From JAYVJH01 sp043777595 (GTDB taxonomy: Bacteria > Bacteroidota > Bacteroidia > Cytophagales > Spirosomataceae): a stretch of DNA of 64,000 nt. The notes below the pieces were generated by a model, which saw nothing but the letters and a program-made list of their open reading frames with translations, searched no databases and was not told the DNA's origin. Positions 17,368 through 25,357 of the stretch are shown one piece after another. The stretch's first letter is position 1. Each line of letters opens with the position of its first letter. The stretch spans positions 75,012 through 139,011 of the forward strand of contig JAYWHT010000044.1 of the NCBI GenBank assembly GCA_043777595.1, read 5' to 3'. A program made the position numbers and the translations under genes.

Positions 17368-17402
17368 TACTCAATAACAACGTCTTGTAAACAAACAGGC
17401 TT

Positions 17403-18386
17403 ATGTCGCTCAAAGTTCTTATCATACGGTTTTCTTCGATTGGCGACATCGTTCTGACAACGCCTGTGGTGCGGTGTCTCAAACAACAACGCCCCGATGT
17501 AGAAATACACTATTTGACCAAAAGCACTTTTCGGTTTTTGATTGAAAACAATCCCTACATTGACCAAATCCATACCCTTGACGGCAGTCTTTGGCAGACG
17601 ATTGGACGGCTAAAAAAAGAAAATTTCGATATTATCATTGACCTTCACAACAACCTCAGAACGTTACAAATTAGAATTGCGCTGGGGGTTCAGTCGTATA
17701 GTTTTAATAAACTAAACTGGGAAAAATGGCTACTCGTCAATATGCGAATGAACGTACTGCCCAACATACACATTGTGGACAGGTACATGGAAACCGTCAG
17801 AACGCTATCAGTCAAAAACGACCACGTTGGGCTTGACTATTTTGTGCCATACAGAGACGTTATAGAACGAGACTGGCTACCCGAAACGCACCAGCGCAGC
17901 TATGTGGCCTTTGCGATTGGTGGCCAACACAATACCAAAAAATTACCCAAAGCTCGAATCGTAGAACTTTGTAATAAAATCAACTATCCGATTGTACTAT
18001 TGGGTGGCAAAGAAGACACCGCCGATGGTGATTTTGTGGAGCAGGCAGTAGGCAAACATCTGGTATTTAATGCTTGTGGTAAATATAATTTCAATCAGTC
18101 GGCTTCGGTCATTGAGCAGTCGAAGGTGGTTTTTTCGCACGATACTGGACTGATGCACGTGGCGGCGGCTTTTAAGAAAAAAGTGTATTCTATCTGGGGC
18201 AATACCGTCCCCGAGTTTGGAATGTACCCGTATCAAACTCATTTTTCAATTATCGAAAACCGCTCGTTGGCTTGCCGCCCTTGCTCAAAAATTGGTCATA
18301 ACAAATGTCCTCATGGCCATTTTAAGTGTATGAACGAAGTACCTTTTGATTTTGAAATTAAAGAATTGAATAAAATTTTTAAATGA
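17403..18386 (+). CDS. Glycosyltransferase family 9 (heptosyltransferase-like)
   Basis: 327 aa. The N-terminus VLIIRFSSIGDIVLTTPVVRCLK is the hallmark of GT9 enzymes, which transfer heptose or similar sugars to lipid A-core acceptors from ADP-sugars. The C-terminal donor site includes VVFSHDTGLMHVAAAF and a later cysteine-rich RPCSKIGHNKCPHGHFKCM segment seen in many GT9 proteins. It begins a rightward group and its stop overlaps a long-form start of the next ORF, whose real start is 18440. Confidence 0.92.
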   Translation: MSLKVLIIRFSSIGDIVLTTPVVRCLKQQRPDVEIHYLTKSTFRFLIENNPYIDQIHTLDGSLWQTIGRLKKENFDIIIDLHNNLRTLQIRIALGVQSYSFNKLNWEKWLLVNMRMNVLPNIHIVDRYMETVRTLSVKNDHVGLDYFVPYRDVIERDWLPETHQRSYVAFAIGGQHNTKKLPKARIVELCNKINYPIVLLGGKEDTADGDFVEQAVGKHLVFNACGKYNFNQSASVIEQSKVVFSHDTGLMHVAAAFKKKVYSIWGNTVPEFGMYPYQTHFSIIENRSLACRPCSKIGHNKCPHGHFKCMNEVPFDFEIKELNKIFK

Positions 18387-18405
18387 ATACCCCTACATAT
18401 AAAAA

Positions 18406-18430
18406 CTCCCCCTCTGGGAGTTTGGGGGCT
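18406..18430 (+). repeat. G-rich dispersed element, copy before the FAH gene
   Basis: CTCCCCCTCTGGGAG then TTTGGGGGCT, ending 9 bp before the ATG at 18440. It belongs to the same family as 19156-19178 and the copy inside gcvP. Confidence 0.65.
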
Positions 18431-18439
18431 GTTATTACT

Positions 18440-19051
18440 ATGAAAATAATTTGTATTGGCCGCAACTATGCCGACCACATTGCCGAACTCAACAACGAAC
18501 GCCCCGATGCTCCCGTTATATTTACAAAACCCGACACGGCTATATTACGAAATGGCGACCCGTTTTTTTACCCAGAGTTTTCGTCAGATATTCACCACGA
18601 AGTTGAAATTGTACTGAAAATTTGTAAAGCTGGTAAGAATATCGAAGAACGCTTTGCCCATAAATATTATGACCAGATCGGAATCGGTATTGACTTCACA
18701 GCCAGAGACGTACAAGCCAAACTCAAAGCCAAAGGATTGCCTTGGGAACTTGCCAAGGCTTTTGATGGCTCTGCACCAGTGTCAGAATTTGTACCAAAAA
18801 CTGACTTTGCAGATTTACAAAACTTGAATTTTAGATTAGACATAAACAACCAAACCCGACAGAGCGGCAACACGGCCATGATGCTCTTCAAGATGGACTA
18901 TATCATTGCTTTTGTGTCGCAGTATTTTACACTCAAAACAGGCGACTTGATTTTTACAGGCACACCCAGCGGCGTAGGGCCCGTTCAAATCAACGACCGA
19001 CTGACGGCATACATCGAAGACCGTAAAATGTTGGAGTTTGAAGTGAAGTGA
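18440..19051 (+). CDS. Fumarylacetoacetate hydrolase family protein
   Basis: 203 aa from the ATG at 18440; an upstream frame back to 18383 translates the G-rich repeat and is not family-like. Metal ligands are at E54 and E56 (HHEVEIVL) and D85 (GIGIDFTARD); GTPSGVGPV near 175 completes the active site. Members hydrolyse or decarboxylate acylpyruvates and related diketo acids in the cytoplasm; the short single-domain form resembles acylpyruvase/FAHD1. Substrate not determinable. Probably co-transcribed with the GT9 gene. Confidence 0.92.
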   Translation: MKIICIGRNYADHIAELNNERPDAPVIFTKPDTAILRNGDPFFYPEFSSDIHHEVEIVLKICKAGKNIEERFAHKYYDQIGIGIDFTARDVQAKLKAKGLPWELAKAFDGSAPVSEFVPKTDFADLQNLNFRLDINNQTRQSGNTAMMLFKMDYIIAFVSQYFTLKTGDLIFTGTPSGVGPVQINDRLTAYIEDRKMLEFEVK

Positions 19052-19155
19052 AGATTTTAAATTATCAGGACGTTACTCTTGTCTGAAATAATGCAGGCTT
19101 TAGACGAGCTGGCAGCCAAATACAATAATCCAAAATAAATTAAACAAATAATACA
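19052..19155 (+). other. Gene-like fragment between FAH and kdnB
   Basis: An ATG at 19091 opens a 15-codon frame (MQALDELAAKYNNPK) ending at 19138. The frame is open only a little further upstream. It could be the tail of a deleted gene or chance; too short to call. Confidence 0.2.
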
Positions 19156-19178
19156 CTCCCTCTGGGGATTTAGGGGCT
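19156..19178 (+). repeat. G-rich dispersed element directly before the kdnB start
   Basis: CTCCCTCTGGGG then ATTTAGGGGCT, with the ATG of the next gene at 19179 immediately after the final CT. The G-run is the only purine-rich sequence available as a ribosome-binding site for that start. Confidence 0.7.
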
Positions 19179-20258
19179 ATGCACAAAAATTTTAAAGCAA
19201 TAGAAAAGACCGTTTATGGTCGTGGAAGTTTCAATCAGTTGGGTGATATTCTCGCCCCAGTTCGGTCAGAAAATAACCAGTATATGGTGTTTTTTGTCGA
19301 TAACTATTTCAAAGGCAAGGACTTAGCCAATCGACTATCTGTACAGGCCGAAGACGTGGTTTATTTTATAGACGTGGACCCACATGAGCCAACAACCGAG
19401 CAAATTGATGAACTACGTGATGATATTTTGGCAAAAAAAGGCTTGCCCTCGGGTGTGATTGGCATTGGCGGAGGAGCAATTATGGACATTGCCAAATGTG
19501 TATCGTTGATGCTTACCAACGAAGGCTCATCTACGTTGTATCAGGGTCTAAATCTTATCAAAAACCCAGGTGTTTATCATGTTGGCGTACCGACTATTTC
19601 GGGAACTGGTGCAGAAGTATCAATGACTGCCGTACTGACTGGCCCCGAAAAAAAGCTGGGACTTAAATGCGAATGGACGGTTTTTAACCAAGTAATTCTC
19701 GACCCCGATTTGATAGCCACTGTACCCCGAGACTGGTGGTTTTATGTGGGCATGGACACGTATATTCATTGTGTCGAATCTGAAAATGGACATTTAAACA
19801 ACGCCTATTCACACGCCTACGCCGAGCAGTCGATGAAACTCTGCCGTGAGATATACTTGGGCGAAAACAGCGGCCAAACCGCTGCCAATGACGATAAACT
19901 GATGGTGGCTTCGCTAATGGGTGGTTTGAGTTTGACGTACTCAGAGGTTGGCGTTTGCCATGCGTTGAGCTATGGCCTGTCTAAGATTTTGGGTATGCGG
20001 CATTGCTATGCCAACTGCGTTGCTTTCAATCATTTACAAGATTTTTATCCCGAAGGCGTAGCAGAATTTAGGGCAATGGTCGCACAGCATGACATTACGT
20101 TACCTCAAAATCTATCAAAAGACTGGACAGACGAGCAGGTAAATGCCATGGCGCATGTAGCCTACAAACTCGACCATATGTGGAAGCACGCCGTGGGCTT
20201 AGACTGGGCCGATAGCATTACGATTGAGCGGATTGAAGAATTATTTAGAAGACTATAA
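19179..20258 (+). CDS. kdnB: Iron-containing alcohol dehydrogenase, KdnB-like (3-deoxy-alpha-D-manno-octulosonate 8-oxidase)
   Basis: 359 aa. The nucleotide-binding GIGGGAIMDIAK lies near 95-106 and the metal ligands fit D193, H197, H261 and H275 (GMDTYIH, VCHALSYG, GMRHCYANC) of group III dehydrogenases. The N-terminal FKAIEKTVYGRGSFNQLGDI and overall sequence resemble KdnB, which oxidises Kdo at C8 before amination to 8-amino-8-deoxy-Kdo for lipid A. The partner aminotransferase KdnA is not adjacent. The LPS context (GT9 upstream) agrees, but the exact substrate remains inferred. Confidence 0.78.
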   Translation: MHKNFKAIEKTVYGRGSFNQLGDILAPVRSENNQYMVFFVDNYFKGKDLANRLSVQAEDVVYFIDVDPHEPTTEQIDELRDDILAKKGLPSGVIGIGGGAIMDIAKCVSLMLTNEGSSTLYQGLNLIKNPGVYHVGVPTISGTGAEVSMTAVLTGPEKKLGLKCEWTVFNQVILDPDLIATVPRDWWFYVGMDTYIHCVESENGHLNNAYSHAYAEQSMKLCREIYLGENSGQTAANDDKLMVASLMGGLSLTYSEVGVCHALSYGLSKILGMRHCYANCVAFNHLQDFYPEGVAEFRAMVAQHDITLPQNLSKDWTDEQVNAMAHVAYKLDHMWKHAVGLDWADSITIERIEELFRRL

Positions 20259-20260
20259 TA

Positions 20261-21187
20261 ATGAAAAAAGGCTTAGTAATTCGCTCGACAGGCTCATGGT
20301 ATGATGTACGCTCGGAAGGTGGAAGTTTGTGGCATTGTCGGCTACGAGGTAAATTCAAAATTCAGGGACTGAAAGTAACCAACCCTATTGCAGTTGGCGA
20401 CAGAGTGCTGTGGAACATTGAAGATGAAAACGAACAACGGGGCATCATCAGCGGTATCGAGCCACGCGATAATTATATTGTTCGAGCATCTGTTCATAAA
20501 ACGGCTCACGCACATATTTTGGCAGCCAATATTGACCAAGTAATTGTTATAGCCACGCTCACTTTTCCACGCACTTCGCTGGGGTTTATCGACCGTGTGT
20601 TGATTACTGCCGAATCGTTCAGAATACCTGCCGTTATTATTTTTAATAAACAAGACTTGTTCGACGACGAGACAAAACAATACCAGCAACAGATTATTGA
20701 TTTGTATCAACGTATTGGTTACAAGTGCTTTACGACTTCGGCAGTAACAGGCGAGGGCATGGTCGAATTTGAAGAACTATTGACCCAGAAAACATCGCTA
20801 CTGGCTGGTCATTCGGGCGTGGGCAAGTCGTCATTAGTCAATGTTATTGCGCCAGAGCTGGACTTACGCACCAAAGAAGTTTCGACATTTGCCAACAAAG
20901 GCGTACATACCACAACTTTTGCCGAGATGTTTGAAATTGCCGATGGTAGTTATATCATCGACTCGCCAGGAATCAAAGAATTGGGCTTGTCGGACACTTC
21001 CAAAGAAGAAATTCCGCATTATTTTCCTGAAATACGTGGGTTATTAAATCAATGTAAGTTCCATAACTGTCTGCACATAGATGAGCCAAAGTGTGCCATC
21101 AAAGATGCCGTTGAGGCTGGAACAATAGCCATGAGCCGCTACGAAAGCTACCTCAGTATGGCAGGCGGGCATGACAACAGGCGGTAG
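20261..21187 (+). CDS. rsgA: Ribosome small-subunit-dependent GTPase A
   Basis: 308 aa. An N-terminal OB-fold is followed by a circularly permuted GTPase with NKQD (129-132), then the P-loop GHSGVGKSS (183-191) and DSPG (234-237). A C-terminal zinc knuckle (QCKFHNCLH...C) follows. RsgA assists late maturation of the 30S subunit. It starts 2 bp after the kdnB-like stop, so the two are translationally close; the functional link is probably incidental. Confidence 0.95.
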   Translation: MKKGLVIRSTGSWYDVRSEGGSLWHCRLRGKFKIQGLKVTNPIAVGDRVLWNIEDENEQRGIISGIEPRDNYIVRASVHKTAHAHILAANIDQVIVIATLTFPRTSLGFIDRVLITAESFRIPAVIIFNKQDLFDDETKQYQQQIIDLYQRIGYKCFTTSAVTGEGMVEFEELLTQKTSLLAGHSGVGKSSLVNVIAPELDLRTKEVSTFANKGVHTTTFAEMFEIADGSYIIDSPGIKELGLSDTSKEEIPHYFPEIRGLLNQCKFHNCLHIDEPKCAIKDAVEAGTIAMSRYESYLSMAGGHDNRR

Positions 21188-21280
21188 AGATATTCTAATT
21201 TCACAAATTCCGAAGAGAAATATCGTTGACCTTATAATTTTTATACAAGTCAGAACTCTTGCGTTTCTGTTGCAACAATA

Positions 21281-21504
21281 TCAAAGTTTATCTAATAATT
21301 CATACGCATCTTGGAGTTTTATTTCACCTCTTAGGTGTTGTTTTATTTGCTGGACAGAGCGTTCTACACCTTCCAAAACTCTTTTTTAGTAGTTGGCTTG
21401 TAGTCATTATCATCTTCGGTGTAAGCCACTTTGAGACGTTGGGCGAGGCTTACAAATAGTTGATAGTCAGCTTTATTTGTTGGATTTATCGTTATTGTTC
21501 CCAT
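21281..21504 (-). pseudogene. Frameshifted small antitoxin-like gene
   Basis: From the ATG at 21504 the frame reads MGTITINPTNKADYQLF, then AQRLKVAYTEDDNDYKPTTK, and stops early. Adding one base in the T/A run near 21375-21379 joins it to EGVERSVQQIKQHLRGE and ELLDKL, ending in TGA at 21281-21283. The restored 74-aa product has the size and layout of DUF2683-like antitoxins that precede RelE-type toxins. No convincing toxin ORF follows downstream; only a short frame lies between it and rsgA. A sequencing error is the alternative explanation. Confidence 0.65.
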
Positions 21505-21600
21505 TTTTTTTAATATTTATATCAAAAATAATAACTCTTTTTTGATTTTGAGTAATAAAGTGGTTTTTTAAATGAAAGCCAGTATCCGATTCTTATTTCA

Positions 21601-21608
21601 TAAATTTG
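21601..21608 (+). promoter_or_regulatory. -7 promoter motif for the 21628 gene
   Basis: TAAATTTG followed by TA, 19 bp before the ATG, matches TAnnTTTG and would give a very short leader. Confidence 0.4.
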
Positions 21609-21627
21609 TAAAAAAAATGGCGAGACT

Positions 21628-22275
21628 ATGCAAAAAAGTAATTTTAGAGAATGGACATTAGATAAAATTGACGATACCTTTGGCTTACAACAAGTAAGAC
21701 GACTACCGATTTTGGAAGAACTACTGGCCTACCAGTACCAAGCAGACGACTACGAAACACGGTATTTGTTGCACCTGAGCGAAAGTTATCTTCTTTTTGG
21801 AGGCGACGACTGGAACGAAGTGGAACTTGAAAACAAGTTTATTAGTCCTCTCATTATCTTTTCTGACATTGTCAATCAAAAATACTCTTATTTTTTGGAA
21901 AGAGAATTGGCTATAACCATTGATGACTATGAACTGAGCGGTAGAGTCGATGGTATGATTGCGACAGGCTACCGCAATCCTAAAAAGCCCTATTTTTGTT
22001 TAAATGAATATAAAAGACAAACTGACCCCGACGGCGACCCAAGAGGCCAAGCACTGATAGCCATGCTTGCCGCACAACGGCTGAATGATAACACAAATCT
22101 GAACACCGGCCGACCTATTTTTGGGAGTTACATCATCGGTAGAGACTGGTATTTTATGGCATTGGTAGGTAAAGAATATGCCATCAGTAAGGATTTTTCG
22201 TGTGTTGCTAACGAAGTTTTTGATATTTATCGAATACTAAAAGGGCTAAAAATACAAATAGACAAACTGATTTGA
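21628..22275 (+). CDS. PD-(D/E)XK nuclease-like protein (paralogue of 55624-56283)
   Basis: 215 aa, function unknown. A nuclease-like core is visible: GRVDGM with D108, LNEYK with E127 and K129, then a glutamine at Q141 (RGQALIAML), in the order expected for PD-(D/E)XK folds. A second gene at 55624 shares the same spacing (D108, E129, K131, Q143) and a WNExEL...FISP segment near 62-74. These genes are isolated rather than paired with a methyltransferase. Related proteins are frequent in Bacteroidota as hypothetical proteins. The fold call is reasonable, activity inferred. Confidence 0.65.
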   Translation: MQKSNFREWTLDKIDDTFGLQQVRRLPILEELLAYQYQADDYETRYLLHLSESYLLFGGDDWNEVELENKFISPLIIFSDIVNQKYSYFLERELAITIDDYELSGRVDGMIATGYRNPKKPYFCLNEYKRQTDPDGDPRGQALIAMLAAQRLNDNTNLNTGRPIFGSYIIGRDWYFMALVGKEYAISKDFSCVANEVFDIYRILKGLKIQIDKLI

Positions 22276-22290
22276 GATAACCCCATTCGC

Positions 22291-23634
22291 TTAAACCCCC
22301 ACATAATTAAAAGGCGAAATAGCTCTTAGTTCTGCCTTGATTTTATCGCTAACTGTCAGATTATCAATAAACTCTGCAATAGAGTTGGCCGTTATTTTTT
22401 CATTTTTTCGGGTCAATGCTTTGAGAGCCTCGTAGGGTTGTGGATAGGCTTCTCGGCGCAAGATAGTCTGAATAGCCTCCGCCACCACTGCCCAGTTGTT
22501 TTCTAAGTCTTCGGCAAAAGCCGCTTCGTTGAGTTCTAGTTTACCTAAGCCACGCAACAGCGATTTGAGCGCAATTACGGTATGCGCCAGTGGTACTCCC
22601 AAGTTTCTGAGAACAGTCGAATCGGTCAGATCTCGTTGGAGGCGAGAGATGGGCAGTTTGGCCGACAGGTGTTCAAAAATAGCATTGGCAAAGCCTAAGT
22701 TTCCTTCTGAGTTTTCAAAATCAATGGGATTGACCTTGTGAGGCATCGCCGACGAACCTACCTCACCAGCTTTGATGCGTTGCTTAAAATAATTCATCGA
22801 AATATACGTCCACACATCACGGTCGAGGTCTATCAGTATGGTATTCAGCCGTTTGAGTGTGTCCATGATGGCCGCCATCATATCATAATGCTCGATTTGG
22901 GTTGTAAACTGGCTACGACTAAGCCCGAGCGTATGGTTCACAAACTGATTGCCAAAAATCACCCAATCAATATGAGGATAGGCCACATGATGGGCATTAA
23001 AGTTGCCAGTAGCACCGCCAAACTTAGCTGCAAATGGCACGGCTTTGAGCATTTCGAGTTGCTTTTCGAGGCGCTCTACAAATACCAATATTTCTTTGCC
23101 GAGGCGGGTTGGCGAGGCAGGTTGGCCGTGAGTTCGGGCAAGCATGGCAATGTCTTTCCAGTCGATAGCTAATTTTTTGAGTGTGTCAATTACGGTTTGG
23201 TAAGCTGGTACGACCTCATCGGCAAGTGCATCTCTGAGCGATAGCGGAATAGAAGTATTATTGACATCTTGCGAAGTAAGGCCAAAGTGAATAAACTCCA
23301 GAAACTGGTCTAACTGCTTGTCTTTCAGTTGTTCTTTTATAAAATATTCAATCGCCTTAACGTCATGATTTGTTACAGATTCAATTTCTTTTACTCGTAG
23401 CGCATCGGTTTCGGTTAGGTTTTTGTATAAATTTCGGAGCGAATCGTACTGCGTTTTGTCAAAATGGGCGAGTTGTGGCAGCGGCAGTTCGCAGAGTGCT
23501 ATAAAGTACTCGACCTCAACCAAAATACGATAGCGAATTAGCCCAAATTCTGAAAAATAAGGGGCCAGTGCTTCGACTTGGCGGCGATAGCGGCCATCAA
23601 CAGGCGAGAGGGCAGTAAGGGAGTTGAGTTGCAT
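22291..23634 (-). CDS. purB: Adenylosuccinate lyase
   Basis: 447 aa, normal length. The fumarase/aspartase superfamily signature GSSAMPHKVNPIDFEN lies near 292-307; LARTHGQPASPTRLGKE near 165 is the other conserved active-site region. The enzyme acts twice in purine synthesis (SAICAR to AICAR, adenylosuccinate to AMP). The sequence resembles the E. coli-type longer PurB. A TACTTTTG promoter motif lies 18 bp upstream. Confidence 0.97.
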   Translation of the reverse strand: MQLNSLTALSPVDGRYRRQVEALAPYFSEFGLIRYRILVEVEYFIALCELPLPQLAHFDKTQYDSLRNLYKNLTETDALRVKEIESVTNHDVKAIEYFIKEQLKDKQLDQFLEFIHFGLTSQDVNNTSIPLSLRDALADEVVPAYQTVIDTLKKLAIDWKDIAMLARTHGQPASPTRLGKEILVFVERLEKQLEMLKAVPFAAKFGGATGNFNAHHVAYPHIDWVIFGNQFVNHTLGLSRSQFTTQIEHYDMMAAIMDTLKRLNTILIDLDRDVWTYISMNYFKQRIKAGEVGSSAMPHKVNPIDFENSEGNLGFANAIFEHLSAKLPISRLQRDLTDSTVLRNLGVPLAHTVIALKSLLRGLGKLELNEAAFAEDLENNWAVVAEAIQTILRREAYPQPYEALKALTRKNEKITANSIAEFIDNLTVSDKIKAELRAISPFNYVGV

Positions 23635-23651
23635 ATAAGAAAATGAAACCG

Positions 23652-23659
23652 CAAAAGTA
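23652..23659 (-). promoter_or_regulatory. -7 promoter motif for purB
   Basis: The minus strand reads TACTTTTG, matching TAnnTTTG, about 18 bp upstream of the purB ATG. The -33 element is poor. Confidence 0.45.
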
Positions 23660-23797
23660 CAAACTTAACCAATCACGAACGCCGATTGATTGGTTTTTAA
23701 TTGTGTACTGAAAAGTAGTAATAACTAATTACTTGATTTATGATGATTTGCCGTAGCGATTACGAATAAAACAAATATATAAATAAGTTATGTAGTC

Positions 23798-23805
23798 TAA
23801 ATTTG
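23798..23805 (+). promoter_or_regulatory. -7 promoter motif for the 23865/24116 pair
   Basis: TAAATTTG followed by TA lies 60 bp before the ATG at 23865. It is divergent to the purB promoter 140 bp away. Confidence 0.4.
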
Positions 23806-23864
23806 TAGAGTTACTTATTTGAAAATCAATAGCAAAAAGTGTATTATTGTAAAAAAAAACAGAA

Positions 23865-24116
23865 ATGAAAAATAATAGATTAGAATTTAATACTATCAAG
23901 CGACAATATCCAAATGAATGGGTATTGATTGGTAATCCTACCATAAAAAATGCTCGTGTCTTGAAAGGTGAAGTGATTTATCATACTTTCGACAAAAGAG
24001 ATATTTTTGAATTTGCAAAAAAGGTAATCAATGATTACGAGATGATAAAAATTGTATATACGGGCTTAGTACCAAAAATTTCACAGCTTGGTATTTTTAA
24101 AGTATCTGAAAACTAA
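23865..24116 (+). CDS. Small hypothetical protein coupled to a retropepsin-like gene
   Basis: 83 aa, not recognised. The N-terminal half reads like a small beta protein (EWVLIGNPTIKNARVLKGEVIYHTFDK) followed by a helix (DIFEFAKKVINDYEMIK) and a final strand. No signal peptide. Its TAA overlaps the ATG of the next gene (TAATG), so the pair is translationally coupled and probably functions together. Confidence 0.7.
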   Translation: MKNNRLEFNTIKRQYPNEWVLIGNPTIKNARVLKGEVIYHTFDKRDIFEFAKKVINDYEMIKIVYTGLVPKISQLGIFKVSEN

Positions 24117-24526
24117 TGAGATATACCTTTGACTTAGTTCACGAAGATGACTTAATTATGGTTACAGCCTATATAAAATTACGGGACAAAGAACGGTATT
24201 ATCCTTTGTCGCTCGTTCTGGATACAGGAGCAAGTCATACCGTAATTGATTTTAATATGCTTTTATTGGCTGGATATGATAGAGATTTACGCCTAAAAAA
24301 GAACGTAAAAGTCCAAACTGCCAGTAAGATTATCGAGGCTGATAAATTTAAACTGGACGAAATAAAAGTACTTGACAGAGTGATAAAAACATTTGAAATA
24401 ACAACGTATGATTTTTTGGAACAGGAGGGTTTATTGGCCTACGATGGTGTCTTGGGCTTGGATTTTTTGAAAAATACTCAATTATGTATTGATTTCAAAA
24501 AATCAGAAATTACAATAATACAATAA
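24116..24526 (+). CDS. Retropepsin-like aspartic protease domain protein
   Basis: 136 aa. LVLDTGASHTVID at about 33-45 is the aspartic-protease active-site motif, followed by the expected DGVLGLDFL (flap and second conserved region) near 110-120. The single domain must dimerise to form an active site as retropepsins do. No signal peptide or membrane segment, so it is cytoplasmic. It is coupled to the 83-aa gene, which may be its substrate or partner. Confidence 0.85.
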   Translation: MRYTFDLVHEDDLIMVTAYIKLRDKERYYPLSLVLDTGASHTVIDFNMLLLAGYDRDLRLKKNVKVQTASKIIEADKFKLDEIKVLDRVIKTFEITTYDFLEQEGLLAYDGVLGLDFLKNTQLCIDFKKSEITIIQ

Positions 24527-24567
24527 TTCTTTCACTTCTTTACAACCTAAACCTACAATTTATCTTT

Positions 24568-25266
24568 ATGCAAAACTCTGCTTTTTTGGGCGAAATGCTC
24601 GGTACACTTGTACTGATTTTATTGGGCGATGGCGTAGTGGCCAACGTAGTGCTTAAACAGACCAAAGGTGAAAACGCAGGCTGGATAGTCATCACCGCTG
24701 GTTGGGCGTTTGCCGTTACGATGGGTATTTTTACGGCCAAAGCCTTTGGTAGCGATGCCGCCCACCTAAACCCTGCCGTTACGCTGGCCTTTGCCGTTGG
24801 CTCTGGTGACTATTCAAATATGTTTTCGTTTATGTCGGCGCAAATGATTGGGGCTTTTATTGGTGCAGTCTTAGTTTGGCTACATTATCAGCCACACTTT
24901 GGCAAAACTCAAGACCAAGGCTCGATATTAGCTACTTTTGCCACAGGGCCAGCTATCAGAGACACTAAGTCTAACTTTTTGGGCGAAGTCATTGGCACGC
25001 TCGTGTTGCTGGTGGGTATCAAGGGCATTGGAGTGGTTAGTACTGGGCTGGGCCCGTTTGCGGTTGGCATCTTGATTTGGGCTATTGGCCTGTCGTTGGG
25101 TGGTACAACTGGCTATTGCCTCAATCCTGCCCGAGACCTTGCCCCACGTATTGCTCATGCACTATTGCCGATTGCCAACAAAGGCACGTCTGACTGGAGC
25201 TACGCTTGGCTGCCCGTAGCGGGGCCACTTGCGGCTGGTGTCATTGCGGGCTTGTTGTTTTTGTAG
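24568..25266 (+). CDS. MIP-family channel, glycerol facilitator type
   Basis: 232 aa, six membrane helices and two half-helices. The NPA boxes are at 68-70 and 186-188; the second continues as NPARD with the aspartate at 190 that marks glycerol-conducting aquaglyceroporins rather than water-only channels. It would pass glycerol and other small neutral solutes through the inner membrane. No glycerol kinase or dehydrogenase gene is nearby. Single gene. Confidence 0.92.
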   Translation: MQNSAFLGEMLGTLVLILLGDGVVANVVLKQTKGENAGWIVITAGWAFAVTMGIFTAKAFGSDAAHLNPAVTLAFAVGSGDYSNMFSFMSAQMIGAFIGAVLVWLHYQPHFGKTQDQGSILATFATGPAIRDTKSNFLGEVIGTLVLLVGIKGIGVVSTGLGPFAVGILIWAIGLSLGGTTGYCLNPARDLAPRIAHALLPIANKGTSDWSYAWLPVAGPLAAGVIAGLLFL

Positions 25267-25357
25267 AATATAAACAGAGTAGCGGTGGGTGAAAGCCTGC
25301 CGCTTAACCAAATCAAAATTATTAGTACGTTTTTAGACTGGGTCGAATCGGCAACTC

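Noticed and set aside
19091..19138. 15-codon frame between FAH and kdnB genes
   Set aside because: Too short and without recognisable features to call a gene.
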